DNA of 64,000 nt from Doris montereyensis (taxonomy: Eukaryota > Mollusca > Gastropoda > Nudibranchia > Dorididae), in NCBI GenBank assembly GCA_037039925.1, contig JAXRKP010000828.1, positions 62,501-126,500 on the forward strand, written 5' to 3'. Both the position numbers and the translations under genes were made by a program. Positions 1 to 64,000 of this stretch are shown piece by piece. How positions within the stretch are numbered: the first letter of the stretch is position 1; each line of letters begins with the position of its first letter. Below the pieces are notes generated by a model. The model searched no databases, was not told the DNA's origin, and saw only the letters and a program-made list of their open reading frames with translations.

Positions 1-469
1 CAAAATCAGTGCATGAGTATGAGCAAAGCCAAATGCAACAAAACGTGGCAATTGAAGTGACGATTCAAATCTGAATTTGGCTCATTTTATACCTTATTTT
101 CAATGATGTAGCATCATTCATTTATCCCTTACTTGATATCATGAATCGGCATCATAAATTGGAAAGGTCTGCTGAATTAGTATAAGTATACACTATGCCT
201 ATGAAAACAACCCTATAATGTTACGTCATGTGTTGTTACCGCAAAATTGTAATGCTTGGGGCTACTTAAAAAAATGCACAGCAAAACATCAAAAGATTTT
301 GCTGATTGCATAACAACGATAGGAGATGCAGAATTCATGTTTCATACTCATAAGCCTGCACTGCATGCAAAGTTTCACGCCAATGTGTACCATGATTGAT
401 AAGAAATAAGTCAATATGTGTGCATGTAATGTATTTTGGAATGAACTAAAGTTCAAAACCTATCCTGCA

Positions 470-665
470 AGGTATCATGGAGGGAATAAAGGAGAAGAGG
501 AAGACACAAGAAGAGATGCGAAGATAACAAAACAAAGTGGATAGAGAAGACCGTCTTCCAGACCCAAACCCCGCCTTACGACCAAGAAAAGTGGAAGAAA
601 CTGGTGAGAAAGCAACAGTCCACCACACAACGTCCCCACATCCTCGGAGGGTTACAGGACACTTG
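470..665 (+). pseudogene. LINE ORF2 C-terminal fragment
   Basis: A + strand frame reads GRRGRHKKRCEDNKTKWIEK, then YDQEKWKKLVRKQQSTTQRP and a stop. The KKRWEDN...W...EKW..LV pattern is the usual C-terminus of molluscan and arthropod non-LTR elements. Only this tail is present; the RT core is missing, so it is a 5'-truncated or decayed copy. Confidence 0.65.
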
Positions 666-1234
666 ATGATGGTTAATCAATAAGGAAATGTAATCTATAC
701 TTCTATTCCCCCAATCCCTTATCTGTAAACCTAAGCCCTGCACATATCATATTTGTACTTATGAAGGGTCAATATTGTACTTACGAGCAGTGTAATCTGC
801 ATTTATTGTCACAGAGCCAAAGGGAGAAAGCTCGTCCGGTGTCCATGAAATGTCAAAGGGGACATCACCTGTAGAGGTCAAATTTTGAAATTGTACATTA
901 TCTTGACAATCGTTATTTACTAAGCTATTAAACTCAGGTAAAAGACGGACAACGGAAAATCAGGAAGGCTGCCAAATCTGACGACTAGCGCGGACAGCCT
1001 TAAGTCAAATAAGTCAAGATTAAAAAAGTAGGCAAGCTCTCACAAAATTTCAAAGCATCAACTCTTCACTATGAGAATATAATGGTAAGTGAATTGTCCC
1101 CTATTGAGACTAGACTCTTAATGAGACACAAGGTTTAAAGGTTTTAATTGAAGCGGCAGCAGTAGGTAAGACAAAGAGAAGAGGGAAGAAGTAAAGAAGT
1201 TATCTGTGCTGTATTTCTATGAAAAAGAAATGGT

Positions 1235-1770
1235 ATGTACCATCATCTTGATACTCAAATAAACTATGTCAGTATTGTCAGAACTGATTTTGTTGATTTT
1301 TCAAGTGCTTTTAATACAATACATCTACATGTTCTGATTCCTAAATTGTTAGATATGGGTTTGGAAAAAAAAGATCTGGATCTTAGATTTTCTGACCAAC
1401 AGACCTCAATTTGTTATTTGAGATTGATATTTTTGACTGGTCAGTAATTGTAACAAATACAGGACACCCCAGCGGACTGTCCTTGCACCTCTCCTCTTTT
1501 CCATATACACCAATGATGGTAAAACTGCTTTTAAAAGCATCCCAATAATAAAATATGCAGATGATACATCTATCGAAACCTTTATCAAATCAGAAATAGA
1601 CCTAATCAATTATGCTCAAGAAATCAAAAGGTTTGTAAAATGGTGTGATGAAAATTATTTACAACTTAATATTAAGAAAACAAAGGAAATGATTTTTGAT
1701 TTTTGGAAGACAAATAACACCCATAATGATATTGTTATACAAGACGAAATAAAAAGAATGTATTTAATGA
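1235..1770 (+). pseudogene. CR1/Jockey-like reverse transcriptase fragment
   Basis: Broken frames give VDFSSAFNTIHLHVLIPKLL (RT motif A), then NTGHPSGLSL (degenerate GxPQG), KYADDTS (motif C) and KWCDENYLQLNIKKTKEM. Order and spacing fit a CR1-type RT. Stops and frame changes separate the blocks, so it is dead. Confidence 0.75.
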
Positions 1771-1924
1771 GGAAACTTAATAAGTTTCAAATTGATAACA
1801 TTTTATTAAGAATTTTCTATCGAGCTTACATAAATAAAGAGTATTATTATTTTTAGTATAACAGCATGGGGACATGATTTTGATGGGGGATGAAGTAATT
1901 TTGTTGCTTTTGAGTAAATGTTTT

Positions 1925-2425
1925 TGCTTTTAGTATGTACATGAGTAACTGTCAAAATACAGTCATCCTATGTCATTGAAAAGTTTGTAACGTCCTTAGT
2001 TGCCATAGAAACAGCTGCCATCTTGGATTTTGACTCAATTTTCAAAATCTATCTCCTCCCTTAGTTATGAATAAAATCTCTCAAAACCTGTGCAGATCGT
2101 CTTTTCCATTCAATATCTAAAGAGAGACGCCAGGTTTTAAAAATATTTTGGATATTTTTTTTTATGAAGTTTTGAAATACTATATATATATATATATATT
2201 GTGAATTGTGAACATACAAAAACGACATTTTTATCCCACACAAAATGTTTTCACAAAAAGTTTACAATTCATTAAAAAAACCCAACTTCATTCTAATAGC
2301 ACTGACAAGAGGAACCTGAGTGCCAAATTTAATACAAATCGTTCGGTAAATGGTGGAGGAGATAGAATTTTAGTGTGGAAAAACAACGTTTCAAATGCAA
2401 GTATAAAAATCGAAAGAAAATAACA
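1925..2425 (-). repeat. Dispersed repeat R2, inverted copy
   Basis: Matches 9540-9950 in the opposite orientation. Shared blocks include the sequence around 'cagctgccatcttggattttgac' (here in two parts: cagctgccatcttgg, attttgac) and the end with 'gtcatcctatgtcattgaaa'. AT-rich, no coding. Nature unknown. Confidence 0.6.
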
Positions 2426-2689
2426 CTAAACAAACGCTTCAGACGGGTTTCCCTTGTTGTAGCAGCCCCTTTACTTTTTCGACTGTCTGTGGCATTGTTA
2501 TTAATGTAAAGAGAATTATAAATCTAGGTTTAGATGTGCAGTTGTGAAAAAAGACATCAAAATGACCAGTTTTTGGTTTTATTCCTGTATCCAAAACCAG
2601 ACTGATTTTGAAGAAAAAAATACGAATACATCACGCTTATGTTCATGTCTCTGATTTGGCTACCGATCGATAAACGAATAATATACAAA

Positions 2690-2965
2690 ATTGTGACATT
2701 GTGTCACAAATGATAAACTGATAGAGCTCCAAATTATTAAAATGATCTGATCTCTGGTTATGTTCCATCTTGCCACTGAGATCTACAAATCAATGTCTGT
2801 TAACCAAAGAAAGGCCTGACAAAACTGTCACTGTCCTCTTTTAAATACACAGATCCTCAAGTCTGGAATGTTCTTCCGCTGTCAATACGATCTATGTTTG
2901 ACATGTCGGAAGACACCTTTAAAAAAACATCTCAAAACATACCTCATGCGCAAAGAAAAGTAATT
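2690..2965 (+). pseudogene. LINE C-terminal tail fragment
   Basis: Frames read DPQVWNVLPLSIRSM and a Lys-rich FKK tail. WN.LP.SIR....FK..LK is the common end of CR1/Jockey-like ORF2 proteins. Degenerate, and separated from any RT core. Confidence 0.5.
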
Positions 2966-2984
2966 GTTTTAATATGCGATTTTA

Positions 2985-4265
2985 ATTCATGTACCATACA
3001 CCTCGGGCAGTGGACATGTAAGCACCTGTACGGGGAGTAGATGATCCCGCCCTCCACAAGTCTCCTGCTGCCTTGCAGGCAGGTCTTGGCTGACCAAAGG
3101 CTAAGGAGTTAACCCTGACAGAAGATAACAACCTGCTGCCTTGCAGGCTGGTCTTGACCCTGACAGAAAACAACAAGGCCCGGTAGGGGACCTCGAGGTG
3201 GCCGCCCCACCACTACCTAGGGTACGCTGGGCTAATCTCCTGCTTATCCAAAACAACATGATTCAAAGTAATATATACAATGATATACTCGGGTTGAACT
3301 TTCGAAGACGACTCTGGAAATGAAAACGGACTGTGATTTTTGGAACATGGAATGGTACGGCAATTAATGGAAAGGAGTTAGAATTAGCTGAAGAAATGGA
3401 AAAATTCAAAGTAGACATTTTGGCTATTACAGAAACAAAGAAAAAAGGACAAGGAATAGAAAATGTAGGACCAAATTATAGTTTAATCTTCTCAGGAGTA
3501 GATGTCAAAGATAGAGCTAGAGCAGAAGTAGGCCTCCTAATTCATAAAAGGCAAGAAATGCTACTAGAAAGCTGAAATTTGTAAGCCCACGGCTATTAGA
3601 GCAAAATATTAAACCAAAAGGAAGAGAAATTAAATTATTAATAGCTTATGTACCAAATGAAGATGCCACCAAAGAAGAAAAAGATATCTTCGAAAATGAT
3701 TTACAAATAGCTGCAGAGAATCGCAAACCCAAACAGGAATTAATGCTTTTAGGAGATTTAAACGCTAGAGTAGGCAACAATGTAGAAACATTAGGAGGAG
3801 TAATAGGTAGAGAAGGAGAAACAACAACTTCTCCAAATGGAGAGAGACTACTAGATTTTTGCCTAAAGAATAACATGAAAATAGCCAACACATTTTTTTC
3901 CTCATAAAAGATATCCACAAATATACAAGAGTAAATGAAGACATATGTGAAAAGTCAATCATAGACTACATAATAGTTAGCAGTTCTCTATTTTACAGTA
4001 CAATGGATGCTAGAGTAAGCAGAGGAGTTGAAGTATTTAGTGATCATCACCTAGTGATAGCCAAAATGAGATTATTAACCGAAGAAAAAAAACAGAAAAG
4101 GAAAGAGAAGAAAGCTACTAAACTCAAAATAGAAGAACTAAATAAACCAATAGTAAAACAGATATATACCAATCCAGGATAAAAAGATCTATCAGTGAAA
4201 GGCAGATGGATCTGAAGGAAAGCATAATAGAAGAAAAGTGGCAAATATATTTTTATAAGGAAATG
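2985..4265 (+). mobile_element. Non-LTR retrotransposon copy 1, 5' UTR and endonuclease part
   Basis: A 5' UTR shared with 21016 and the inverse of 18425 (block 'gcccggtaggggacct') is followed by an endonuclease frame: MIFGTWNGTAINGKELELAE, VDILAITETKKKGQGIENVG, LLGDLNARVGNN, with FSDHHLV read further on. WN, ITETK, GDxNA and SDH are AP-endonuclease motifs. Frameshifts at about 3575 and 3900. It breaks off at about 4265 and the 3' end lies at 5476-5745. Confidence 0.85.
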
Positions 4266-4379
4266 AATTATATTATTATATCCTATGCTTGTGCACATGT
4301 TTACATAATACACACTGATGCGCAAAGCCTCTTTCATCACATAGCAATGGGCGGAAACGACGAGAGATATCAGCAGAAA

Positions 4380-4640
4380 CCAGATCACCTCAGTGATGCC
4401 ACATTTGGCGATTTAACGCCAATATACGGGTTTTTACTACCATTTTCTCAGGCAGTGTTAAGGTAATTTACGTCAAAATTTTGATTGTTTTTACCTACAA
4501 AATATTTTGTAAAAAACAATTATATGTCATATGAACATTTTTCTGCCATGAACTTGTAGATAAATGATAGTTCTATTCGAATATGCAAAGAACAGAAAAT
4601 CAACCTTTTGGTCCCAAACTCGCCAGCCCTTAAGTTAAAA
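4380..4640 (-). repeat. Dispersed repeat R3, inverted copy
   Basis: Its reverse complement matches 8610-8900 (shared 'atggcagaaaaatgt', 'aaaacccgtat', 'gttctttgcatattcg'-like blocks). It interrupts LINE copy 1. No coding capacity. Confidence 0.55.
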
Positions 4641-4883
4641 TTGTTTTTAATTGTAACACATTGATGTATACTATTATTTTTCGAACGGAAAATGTGATCA
4701 CAAAAATATAATTTCCTTTTCAAAGGATTAATAAAAATAAGGGTTTTCTTTCAGTTCTTATTTTTAAAAATTGAAAGTGTCCATCAATTATATCTGAAAT
4801 GGAAACAAAAGTAATGATTAAATTGCAGAAACGTAAACACTTTAATAACCAAAGGTAAGTAAGGAAATTTGTAAAATTCCTAC

Positions 4884-5021
4884 CACAATTCTCTGCTTTT
4901 GCTTGTACAATTTGCATCACTTGGATATTTTGCAGGCTTACACCACTAATGCCAGCCAGTATCAAATTGAGGGTCCAGACAGATAATACAGCCTTCAACG
5001 ACATCCTTAGAATCTTAGCGT
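4884..5021 (-). CDS. Possible signal-peptide exon of an unknown secreted protein
   Basis: On the - strand a cag acceptor after a short T run is followed by 17 bases and an ATG (5004-5002). The frame reads MSLKAVLSVWTLNLILAGIS, then GVSLQNIQVMQIVQAKAENC, and reaches a gtagga donor. The first 20 residues look like a signal peptide with a hydrophobic core and small residues before a likely cut. I see no convincing next exon between 1 and 4880. It could be chance. Confidence 0.35.
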
Positions 5022-5129
5022 CTGAAAAAGGGGTAATTTGAAGACCATCATCCTTTTAATTTTTAAGAACAATACACAATGGATATCATTAACACTGATA
5101 AATAAATTGGAGATTCAGAGAGGCGCCCC

Positions 5130-5455
5130 TTGGGAACATTCCTGTCCTTGCCCGCTAAACCAAGGTCATGTTTCTGGGAGCCCAGCCCAACAAAAACCTC
5201 AATGATGAACAGCAAACCTGCTCTCGAGAGGAGCTATGCGAGCTGTGGCACGGAAAGGGTGGCCCCTTTTTTACCCAATGTCATTAATGGGATTCATCCA
5301 ATCGCCAAAGAATTAAGCTGCAGGACCTTGAAAGCGACATTGTCGCCGTTCCAAAGGCTCTCTTGGAGCTCAAACGGCCCATACATGTTCCATTACAAAG
5401 AAGAAGAAAAAGATAACAGCTCCTTACCATAAATAAACTAACAGCCGATAGTTAC
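5130..5455 (+). other. GC-richer block with decayed coding look, origin unknown
   Basis: Richer in GC than its surroundings. Two overlapping frames give protein-like text: GAQPNKNLNDEQQTCSREEL followed by CELWHGKGG, and LQDLESDIVAVPKALLELKR. This could be a fragment of a transposon protein or a retropseudogene. I do not recognise the family. Confidence 0.3.
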
Positions 5456-5475
5456 AAGCTGAGATAAACAGTTCA

Positions 5476-5745
5476 GAGGACAACTGAGACAATCTGAGGC
5501 ACTTGGTCAGCATAATGGGACTAGATCTATGAGCAATAAGAGAATAGCTAAACCAGTGGGTGAGTAGGCTATACATAATACAATGCTAAAACCCCAGGTA
5601 AAAGACATAGGTAGACCTCAAAGAAAGTGGGAAGATTAGATCTTGATCTATATAACGATATAACAAAGGCACTAAAGCAAATACATTTAAATATGACAGA
5701 AGGGAAAAGAAACTGTCAGGACAGGTTAACCTGCAGAATGATCCA
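5476..5745 (+). mobile_element. Non-LTR retrotransposon copy 1, 3' end
   Basis: Matches the last 250 bases of the copy at 21016-24120: 'aatagctaaaccagtg', 'gtaaaagacataggtagacctc', 'gaaactgtcaggacagg' (cf. QGKRPKDRPRRKWEED and the NRKCQDR tail). Stops present. Confidence 0.7.
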
Positions 5746-5749
5746 TTTT

Positions 5750-7110
5750 GGATATCTGGAATAGATTCTCTAGATTTTACCTGTTTTTAATTTGTTTTTT
5801 CACACCGGCTCCAAACTGCGAAACTTCTTCCCAACTTTCAAAATAATTATAGTCTTGATTATAGTAGGTATGGTGAATCACAATTTAGTTATTTAATTAT
5901 ATGCAGATCTAATTAAATAACACACAGCTTCTACCTTCAGAACGTTGTGAAATAAACCACTTTCTGAATTTCTGGTATTTTAGAAAATCACAAGAACATC
6001 TAGATCTAGGTTTTACATCCCGCTTCCAGTGGCGGCCTTGACCAAAAGACAATAATAACTACTCGGCCTACTCAATCGATCTCGAGTCTCCGAGAGAAAT
6101 GTCCCAAACATTAGTTGTTTGATTACAATGTTACAGATAATCGATTATTTCAGCCCATGCGAAATAATAATAACAATATAGAGAAGAAATAACGGGGATC
6201 TACACAATACTGCTAAAAGTGAAGGATGCAGACAATAACAAGTCATTTGTAATGTCCTTAGATCTAGATTTATTAACATATTTTAAAAAAATGTTATTCA
6301 TGACCGTCATTTGCACAAGCTTTTTTGTACGTGCATTGATTTCGATTATGTAATGCTGGCATTGCAGAGAATTACCGATTCCCCGTAGGATGGAATATAG
6401 TCGGACGAAAATATAGCCGATGATTTTCGAGCAGGCTGTCGATCATTGGAAATCGCGAGTCATCGAGTAATATTTTCTTAGAACTTGTTCTCTCAAATGA
6501 ACTCTGACCCGTTGATGATATCTGACCCGTTACGTACTTTGCCCTCATATGTGAAGCATATCATGGCATATATAATAGATCTAGAGCCAGACCTAGAATC
6601 TAGATAAACTTGATTGTCGACCATCATAGCAAGACTTTTTAAGCAGGCTTGAAGCTTGCAAAGTAGCAAACAGGCGTACGAGCGCAGTAGATCTAGTACA
6701 GCTTTACAAGACACAAAAAGAAAGACGAAAAGCGGCGAAGGGCGGGTCTGTTGATTAGATCTATATTGATTCTCTCTCCTCCATTGATTGTTCTGCTAAT
6801 TCACAGGGTTTTATTTCCTTTTTTCTTTCCATTCATGAAAAACAAAACTTTAGATCTAGATCTGGTTCTTTCTACCTAATTCTAACTTGCCATCAGTTGA
6901 GGGTAGAACTTCATGTCGATCATCTAGATTCTAGATTAGGTTAATTTCAAAGAAAACAGCGCGAAAAAACAACAACTAGATCTAGATCTAACAAAACATA
7001 GATCTAACTAACAAAGCAACAACAATCAACAACAAAAAACCAAAACAACAAACTTGTAACAAAGAAAAATGCAAACCAAACACACTGTCGTGATAGAGAT
7101 CTTTCTAGAT
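5750..7110. other. Non-coding flank rich in AGATCT/TCTAGA palindromes
   Basis: No gene recognised. AT-rich sequence with many tagatctaga-type motifs, several per few hundred bases between 6240 and 7110. The short - strand frame at 6493-6714 has no recognisable domain. Confidence 0.5.
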
Positions 7111-7112
7111 CT

Positions 7113-7435
7113 AGTAGGACTTGGTAATCCAGAGGCAAAGTGTCGGCCTCTCAACCAAAAACATTGTGGATTCAAGCCCTGTAGAATCTAGACAGTCGAA
7201 AAATTTTCTTGAGTCGTTTCGGAGTAAATTCTGCCTTCCTTATCCAGGTAGGTGGATCAACACCTAGTCCCATCGGAGACTGATGATAAAAAGGAGGTTC
7301 CATGTGCAGATCACAACACTGTGCACGTACGTCAAAGATTCCTTAGCTGTTTGCAGGCGTTCCGGGCCAAATTAAAAATCTTACCAAAAACCCTGAGATC
7401 ACTTTAGTTGTGGATGTAGGATAATCAAATCTAGA
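7113..7435 (+). repeat. SINE family B copy (tRNA-derived)
   Basis: tRNA-like head 'ttggtaatccagaggcaaag', a B-box-like 'ggattcaagccc', then the shared body 'gacaccta..cagagac', 'aaggaggttcc', 'cttagctgtt', ending 'ttagttgtggatgtagg'. About 320 bases. Confidence 0.8.
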
Positions 7436-7883
7436 TCTAGTGATAGATTTAGCTCTTGACCGATTTAAAGTCTACTTAGATCTAGATCTAGAAATTTAGA
7501 TCTAATCTCGTAATCTGGATTTTTTAAGGCCAGCGTTATTCGCAAGTATGACAGATAGACTTTACCGCAGTCTGTCATTAATTTTAATGGTGAAAGGAGC
7601 TTGTCCCTCATTGGGTTCGTCATAAGTGACGAATGAACTTTGCCACTGTCCATCATTAATGATGGACCTGAGTATGATCCCAGTTAAATTAGGAATAGTA
7701 TTTTGTAATGAATAATTAATGAATTTAAACATCTAGATGTACGGTAGATCTAATGATGATTTTATTTCGTTATTATTTGACATATTTACTATTTCCTCCT
7801 GGGTGTGACAAAAAACAGATGAATTTGGTGGATGGAACGATTCACCATTAGATCTAGATGTGACTTATGTGATTTGATATACA

Positions 7884-8075
<192 letters not shown>

Positions 8076-8574
8076 TGTGTATGTGTCTCTCTCCGTCTAT
8101 CTTTCTTGACAATACATCCGATACTAATGACGAAAAGCATTTTTTCTCTCTCAGGTATCCGTCGTTATTGCGAATAGTCACTTCAATTTTTTTAATACAG
8201 TGTAAAACGAACATTCAAAATCAGATTAGCAATGCTGCATTTCTCTCTATCTGGAACATATCATTGTAGATCTATATCATGTTGTAGGCCTAGAAAAATC
8301 TAGAATCTCTGGTAGACACTGCCAAGCAGAAAAACAAAACGATTAACATTTAACGGTCTGCATTGGCATGCAACACTTGAACAGAATCTGATATTTCTGT
8401 TTAAGAATATGTTCATGTTGTAAGTTTTCTTTGTGATCGTTGATATGTGGTCCTTCCATGATAGGATTGTTCTAGAGCTGGGTCATACTCGAAATTTCTG
8501 AGACTTTCGGACCTTGGACTGACTGATCTAAAGAACACTTTCTGTTCTCAGACGGTCCGATCCCTACCCCTAAC

Positions 8575-8606
8575 CCCAAGATTTCCCGATTAGAGAGGTT
8601 ACACTG
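8575..8606 (-). repeat. Terminal inverted repeat fragment, pogo/Tigger-like
   Basis: 'cccgattagagaggttacactgta' is nearly the reverse complement of the end at 58928 (cagtggaacctctctaatcc), followed by TA. Only this end was found here. Confidence 0.4.
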
Positions 8607-8609
8607 TAT

Positions 8610-8900
8610 TACACACTTTATTCCTGGATTGGCGAGTTCGGACCAAAATGTTAAATTTCTGTTCTTGACATATTCGGGTAGAACGACCATTGATCTAAAA
8701 GTTTATGGCAGAAAAATGTCAATATACCGTATTTACTTCTTTTGTTCCATGTATGTTGTATACGATGGTATGTAAAATAAAAAAAAATTACCTTCAATTA
8801 TCCTAACACTGACTGACAAAATGACACTGAAAACCCGTATAATGTGGCACTAAATGGTCACATCTGGCGACACTAGCTTTGCGTAGCTGTCGAGAACACG
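8610..8900 (+). repeat. Dispersed repeat R3, direct copy
   Basis: Partner of 4380-4640 in the opposite orientation. Low-complexity AT-rich centre, no coding. Confidence 0.55.
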
Positions 8901-9087
8901 GTCACCAATTTGGCCTAGCTTTCAGTGACATAAGAGGTGGAGGAAAGCGTTGCTGGTCGGTGTGTCTGTAAACATGCGTACAAGTATAGGAATAGAGGAA
9001 TAAAACAATAAATTGGTTATTGTGACATCTGTTTTCACAACAGTGCACAACTGACTTTAGATTTACAATCCTCTTTACATCAGTAAC

Positions 9088-9390
9088 AGGGGATTTAGAA
9101 GTCCAGAGCCAAGGTGTCGGCCTCTCACCCAAAAAGGTAGAGGGTTTGAGCCCCCATAAACGGTTGACAAATTTTCTTGATTTTTTTTTAGCAGAATCTC
9201 TCCTCCTCCCTCTGAATCTCGACACCTAGTCCAATTGGAGACAGACGATAAAAAGGAGGTCCCATGCACATATCACAACACTCTATGCACGTTAAAGATC
9301 CCTTGGCTGTTTACAGGGCGGTCCAAGAAAATTTAAAAAGTCCTACCAAGAGATCATCTTAGTTGTGGATATGGGTAAATCAAATAAAAA
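9088..9390 (+). repeat. SINE family B copy
   Basis: Head 'gaagtccagagccaaggtgt', body with 'cacctagtccaattggagac', 'aaaaaggaggtccc', and tail 'cttagttgtggatatgggta'. Full-length by comparison with 35388-35700. Confidence 0.85.
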
Positions 9391-9539
9391 AAGATTACAT
9401 TAGTAGGAGTGCCAGAGACTAACAAAAGAGTAAGAGGGCTGCTTCAAGAAGGACAAGCTGTTGGAAGCATCTGGTTTTGTGTTATTTTCTTTTAATTTGT
9501 TTATTTACATTTTTCTCAAAATCTATTTTGTTCACACTA

Positions 9540-9950
9540 GATTTCTATCTCTTCCGTCATTTACTAACCGATTTATATGATATTTGGCACACAGGTTCCT
9601 CTTGTCAATATTTATAGAAGGACAACATGTTTTTTTTATATGATCCTGTAAACTTTTTGAGAAGATATTAATTTTTGTAATGATAATGCCGTTTTTGCAT
9701 ATACACGATATATTACCAAAAAATAATAATTAAAAGAGAGCTATCCAAAATATCTATTAAAAAAACCTGATGTCATTCGTTAGATATTGAATCAAAAAAA
9801 ATCTGCACCAGTTTTAAGTGATTTTATTCATATGTCAGTGAGGGATAGATTTTGAAACTTGGGTAAAAATCTAAGATGGCGGCTGTTTCCATGGCAATCT
9901 AGGATGCTACAAACTTTTCAATGATATAGGATGACTATAGTTTGGCAATC
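9540..9950 (+). repeat. Dispersed repeat R2, direct copy
   Basis: Inverted relative to 1925-2425. Contains 'aagatggcggctgtttcca'; a related block occurs at 34860-34900. No coding. Confidence 0.6.
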
Positions 9951-10303
9951 AGGTATATACAAAAAGGAAAAAAACCCACACTCAAATACAAAAAGAAAAC
10001 TTCTTCAGCCCTCCCCTCCTCAGATGTTTTATTAATGAAATATTGCTCTGAAAATGGCACGTTGCGTTCAAAAGTACATTCTAGAAAAGAACGTTATGGA
10101 CCAAGTCATTTATAAAAAAAAGAGAACAAATTTGTAGCTGAGTCTACGTTGTATCACGGGCATGTTATACCGGGATTGTGTTGTATGTACATGTATATGA
10201 AGATCAAAACAATATTTATACATTTATGTCACTCTAATGTGTCAAACACAAACTTTATTTTGTTTTGTTTAATTCTTATTTTTTTCTCTGTCTTTCTTTC
10301 TAG

Positions 10304-63040
<52,737 letters not shown>

Positions 63041-63282
63041 GTAAAGTCTTGAGTGGGATTGACTCACTGTTGGTCATTGGTCGTCTTTGTCGTCACTGGT
63101 ATTAGTATAGGAAGATATGGGTCACTTATACCATACAAGCATGATAAACCTCGGGTGATATTAGCATGATTAGTAAATAGCGTCTGTTCTCGACACTGAC
63201 ATTACGTACGAGGTAGACTTGAACGATACTTTTCCAACTTTAAAACTTTTTAAACAGGTTTAGAATTGGACGGCTTTGTACA

Positions 63283-64000
63283 ATTGAGGGGGGGGGGGGG
63301 GGGTCCTGAGGAAGGTATTTTTACCACAAACGGGACAAAACTCGTTTATGGAGCATTTCATTCCCATGACATTGATATCATAACAAAGGCTTAGTGTTGA
63401 TTCATTCATTTTGTACGATTTTTTTAGAAATGCCTAACCTTCAACACATCTGTTATACCATGAAAGCTGGAAATTTTGTCTCAATTATAATAAGTTGGTA
63501 CTCATTTTAATTACCAGAAAGTACTCTATCCGAAAAATCTACTTTTTATGAATTATTGCCAATATTAGCTAAGATCAGCTGAATATTACAGGAAACAGTC
63601 CGCTCCGCGCTATAAGAAAAAATGCCATCTCCACTTGAGTATAAGAGATATGGAACAGTTGAAATAGGGTCGACACGAAGTACTTGATAGCTTCTCATGA
63701 TTGTATGATGTTTCAAAATAATGTGTTATTCTGTTATAGGTTTATATGCGTAAAAACATTAAAGTAACGGAAAGAATTGTTAAAAATGTGATTTTTTCTA
63801 AATGTTACTTTTTGACAGTGATATGCAATCTTCTTTTTTTATTTATTGTTCGATTGTCACCAAATTTGGTATATAACATCTATAACGCAAAAAGAAAAAA
63901 TTCAGCCAGTAGCAATTTTCAATATCTTTTCAAATTTTTGCAAAACAAATTTTTTGTGATTAAATTTGCCAAAAGTTGGAAAGGTTGCTATATGCATTTT
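63283..64000 (+). repeat. Dispersed repeat R1, second copy (cut by window edge)
   Basis: Begins with a long G run and follows 33998-34975 closely: 'ggttgctatatgcatttt' at the edge corresponds to 34690-34710. The order of shared blocks is the same. Confidence 0.75.

Overview
This looks like an animal genome window, probably from a mollusc and perhaps a gastropod. The evidence is long introns with GT-AG splice sites, about 36-40% GC by eye, dense simple repeats, tRNA-derived SINEs and decayed non-LTR retrotransposons. The assignment to molluscs is an inference from the repeat style and from the single host gene.

That gene runs on the + strand from 10304 or earlier to beyond the right edge. I assembled 32 exons (10304 to 63040, about 1,185 codons) by matching splice sites, reading phase and family motifs. 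It encodes a membrane-anchored animal member of the phosphoenolpyruvate synthase / rifampicin phosphotransferase family. An N-terminal transmembrane anchor is followed by a family-specific beta-rich region (exons 3-11), a PPDK_N ATP-grasp-like domain (exons 11-20: GGKG, VPPG, IRSSA, VLFTADP, GLGES, QCRP) and a long helical linker (exons 20-32). The swivelling phosphohistidine domain should lie to the right of the window. Phases agree at all but one of the exon joins. Seven sites need a single-base correction, and several of these lie in short homopolymers. That pattern suggests assembly indels more than a dead gene, but it is unproven.

Layout. 1-10300: flank or 5' region made of transposon relics (LINE 3' ends, a CR1/Jockey-like RT fragment, a broken EN-LINE), a possible signal-peptide exon on the - strand at 4884-5021, SINEs and a 190-bp CT tract. 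10304-20630: exons 1-4, separated by introns that each carry a minisatellite, with a - strand LINE copy at 16885-18425. 20630-25030: intron 4, which holds the most complete LINE (21016-24120) and a TIR element. 25030-46000: exons 5-21 among CT, ATT, CTA and TAG arrays. 46000-63040: exons 22-32. 63041-64000: a dispersed repeat also present at 34 kb.

The main structural theme is that introns grow by tandem duplication and SINE insertion right at exon borders. A SINE target duplication copied the exon 20 splice donor. A 45-bp tandem array copied the exon 22 acceptor. A 53-bp array begins at the exon 30 donor.
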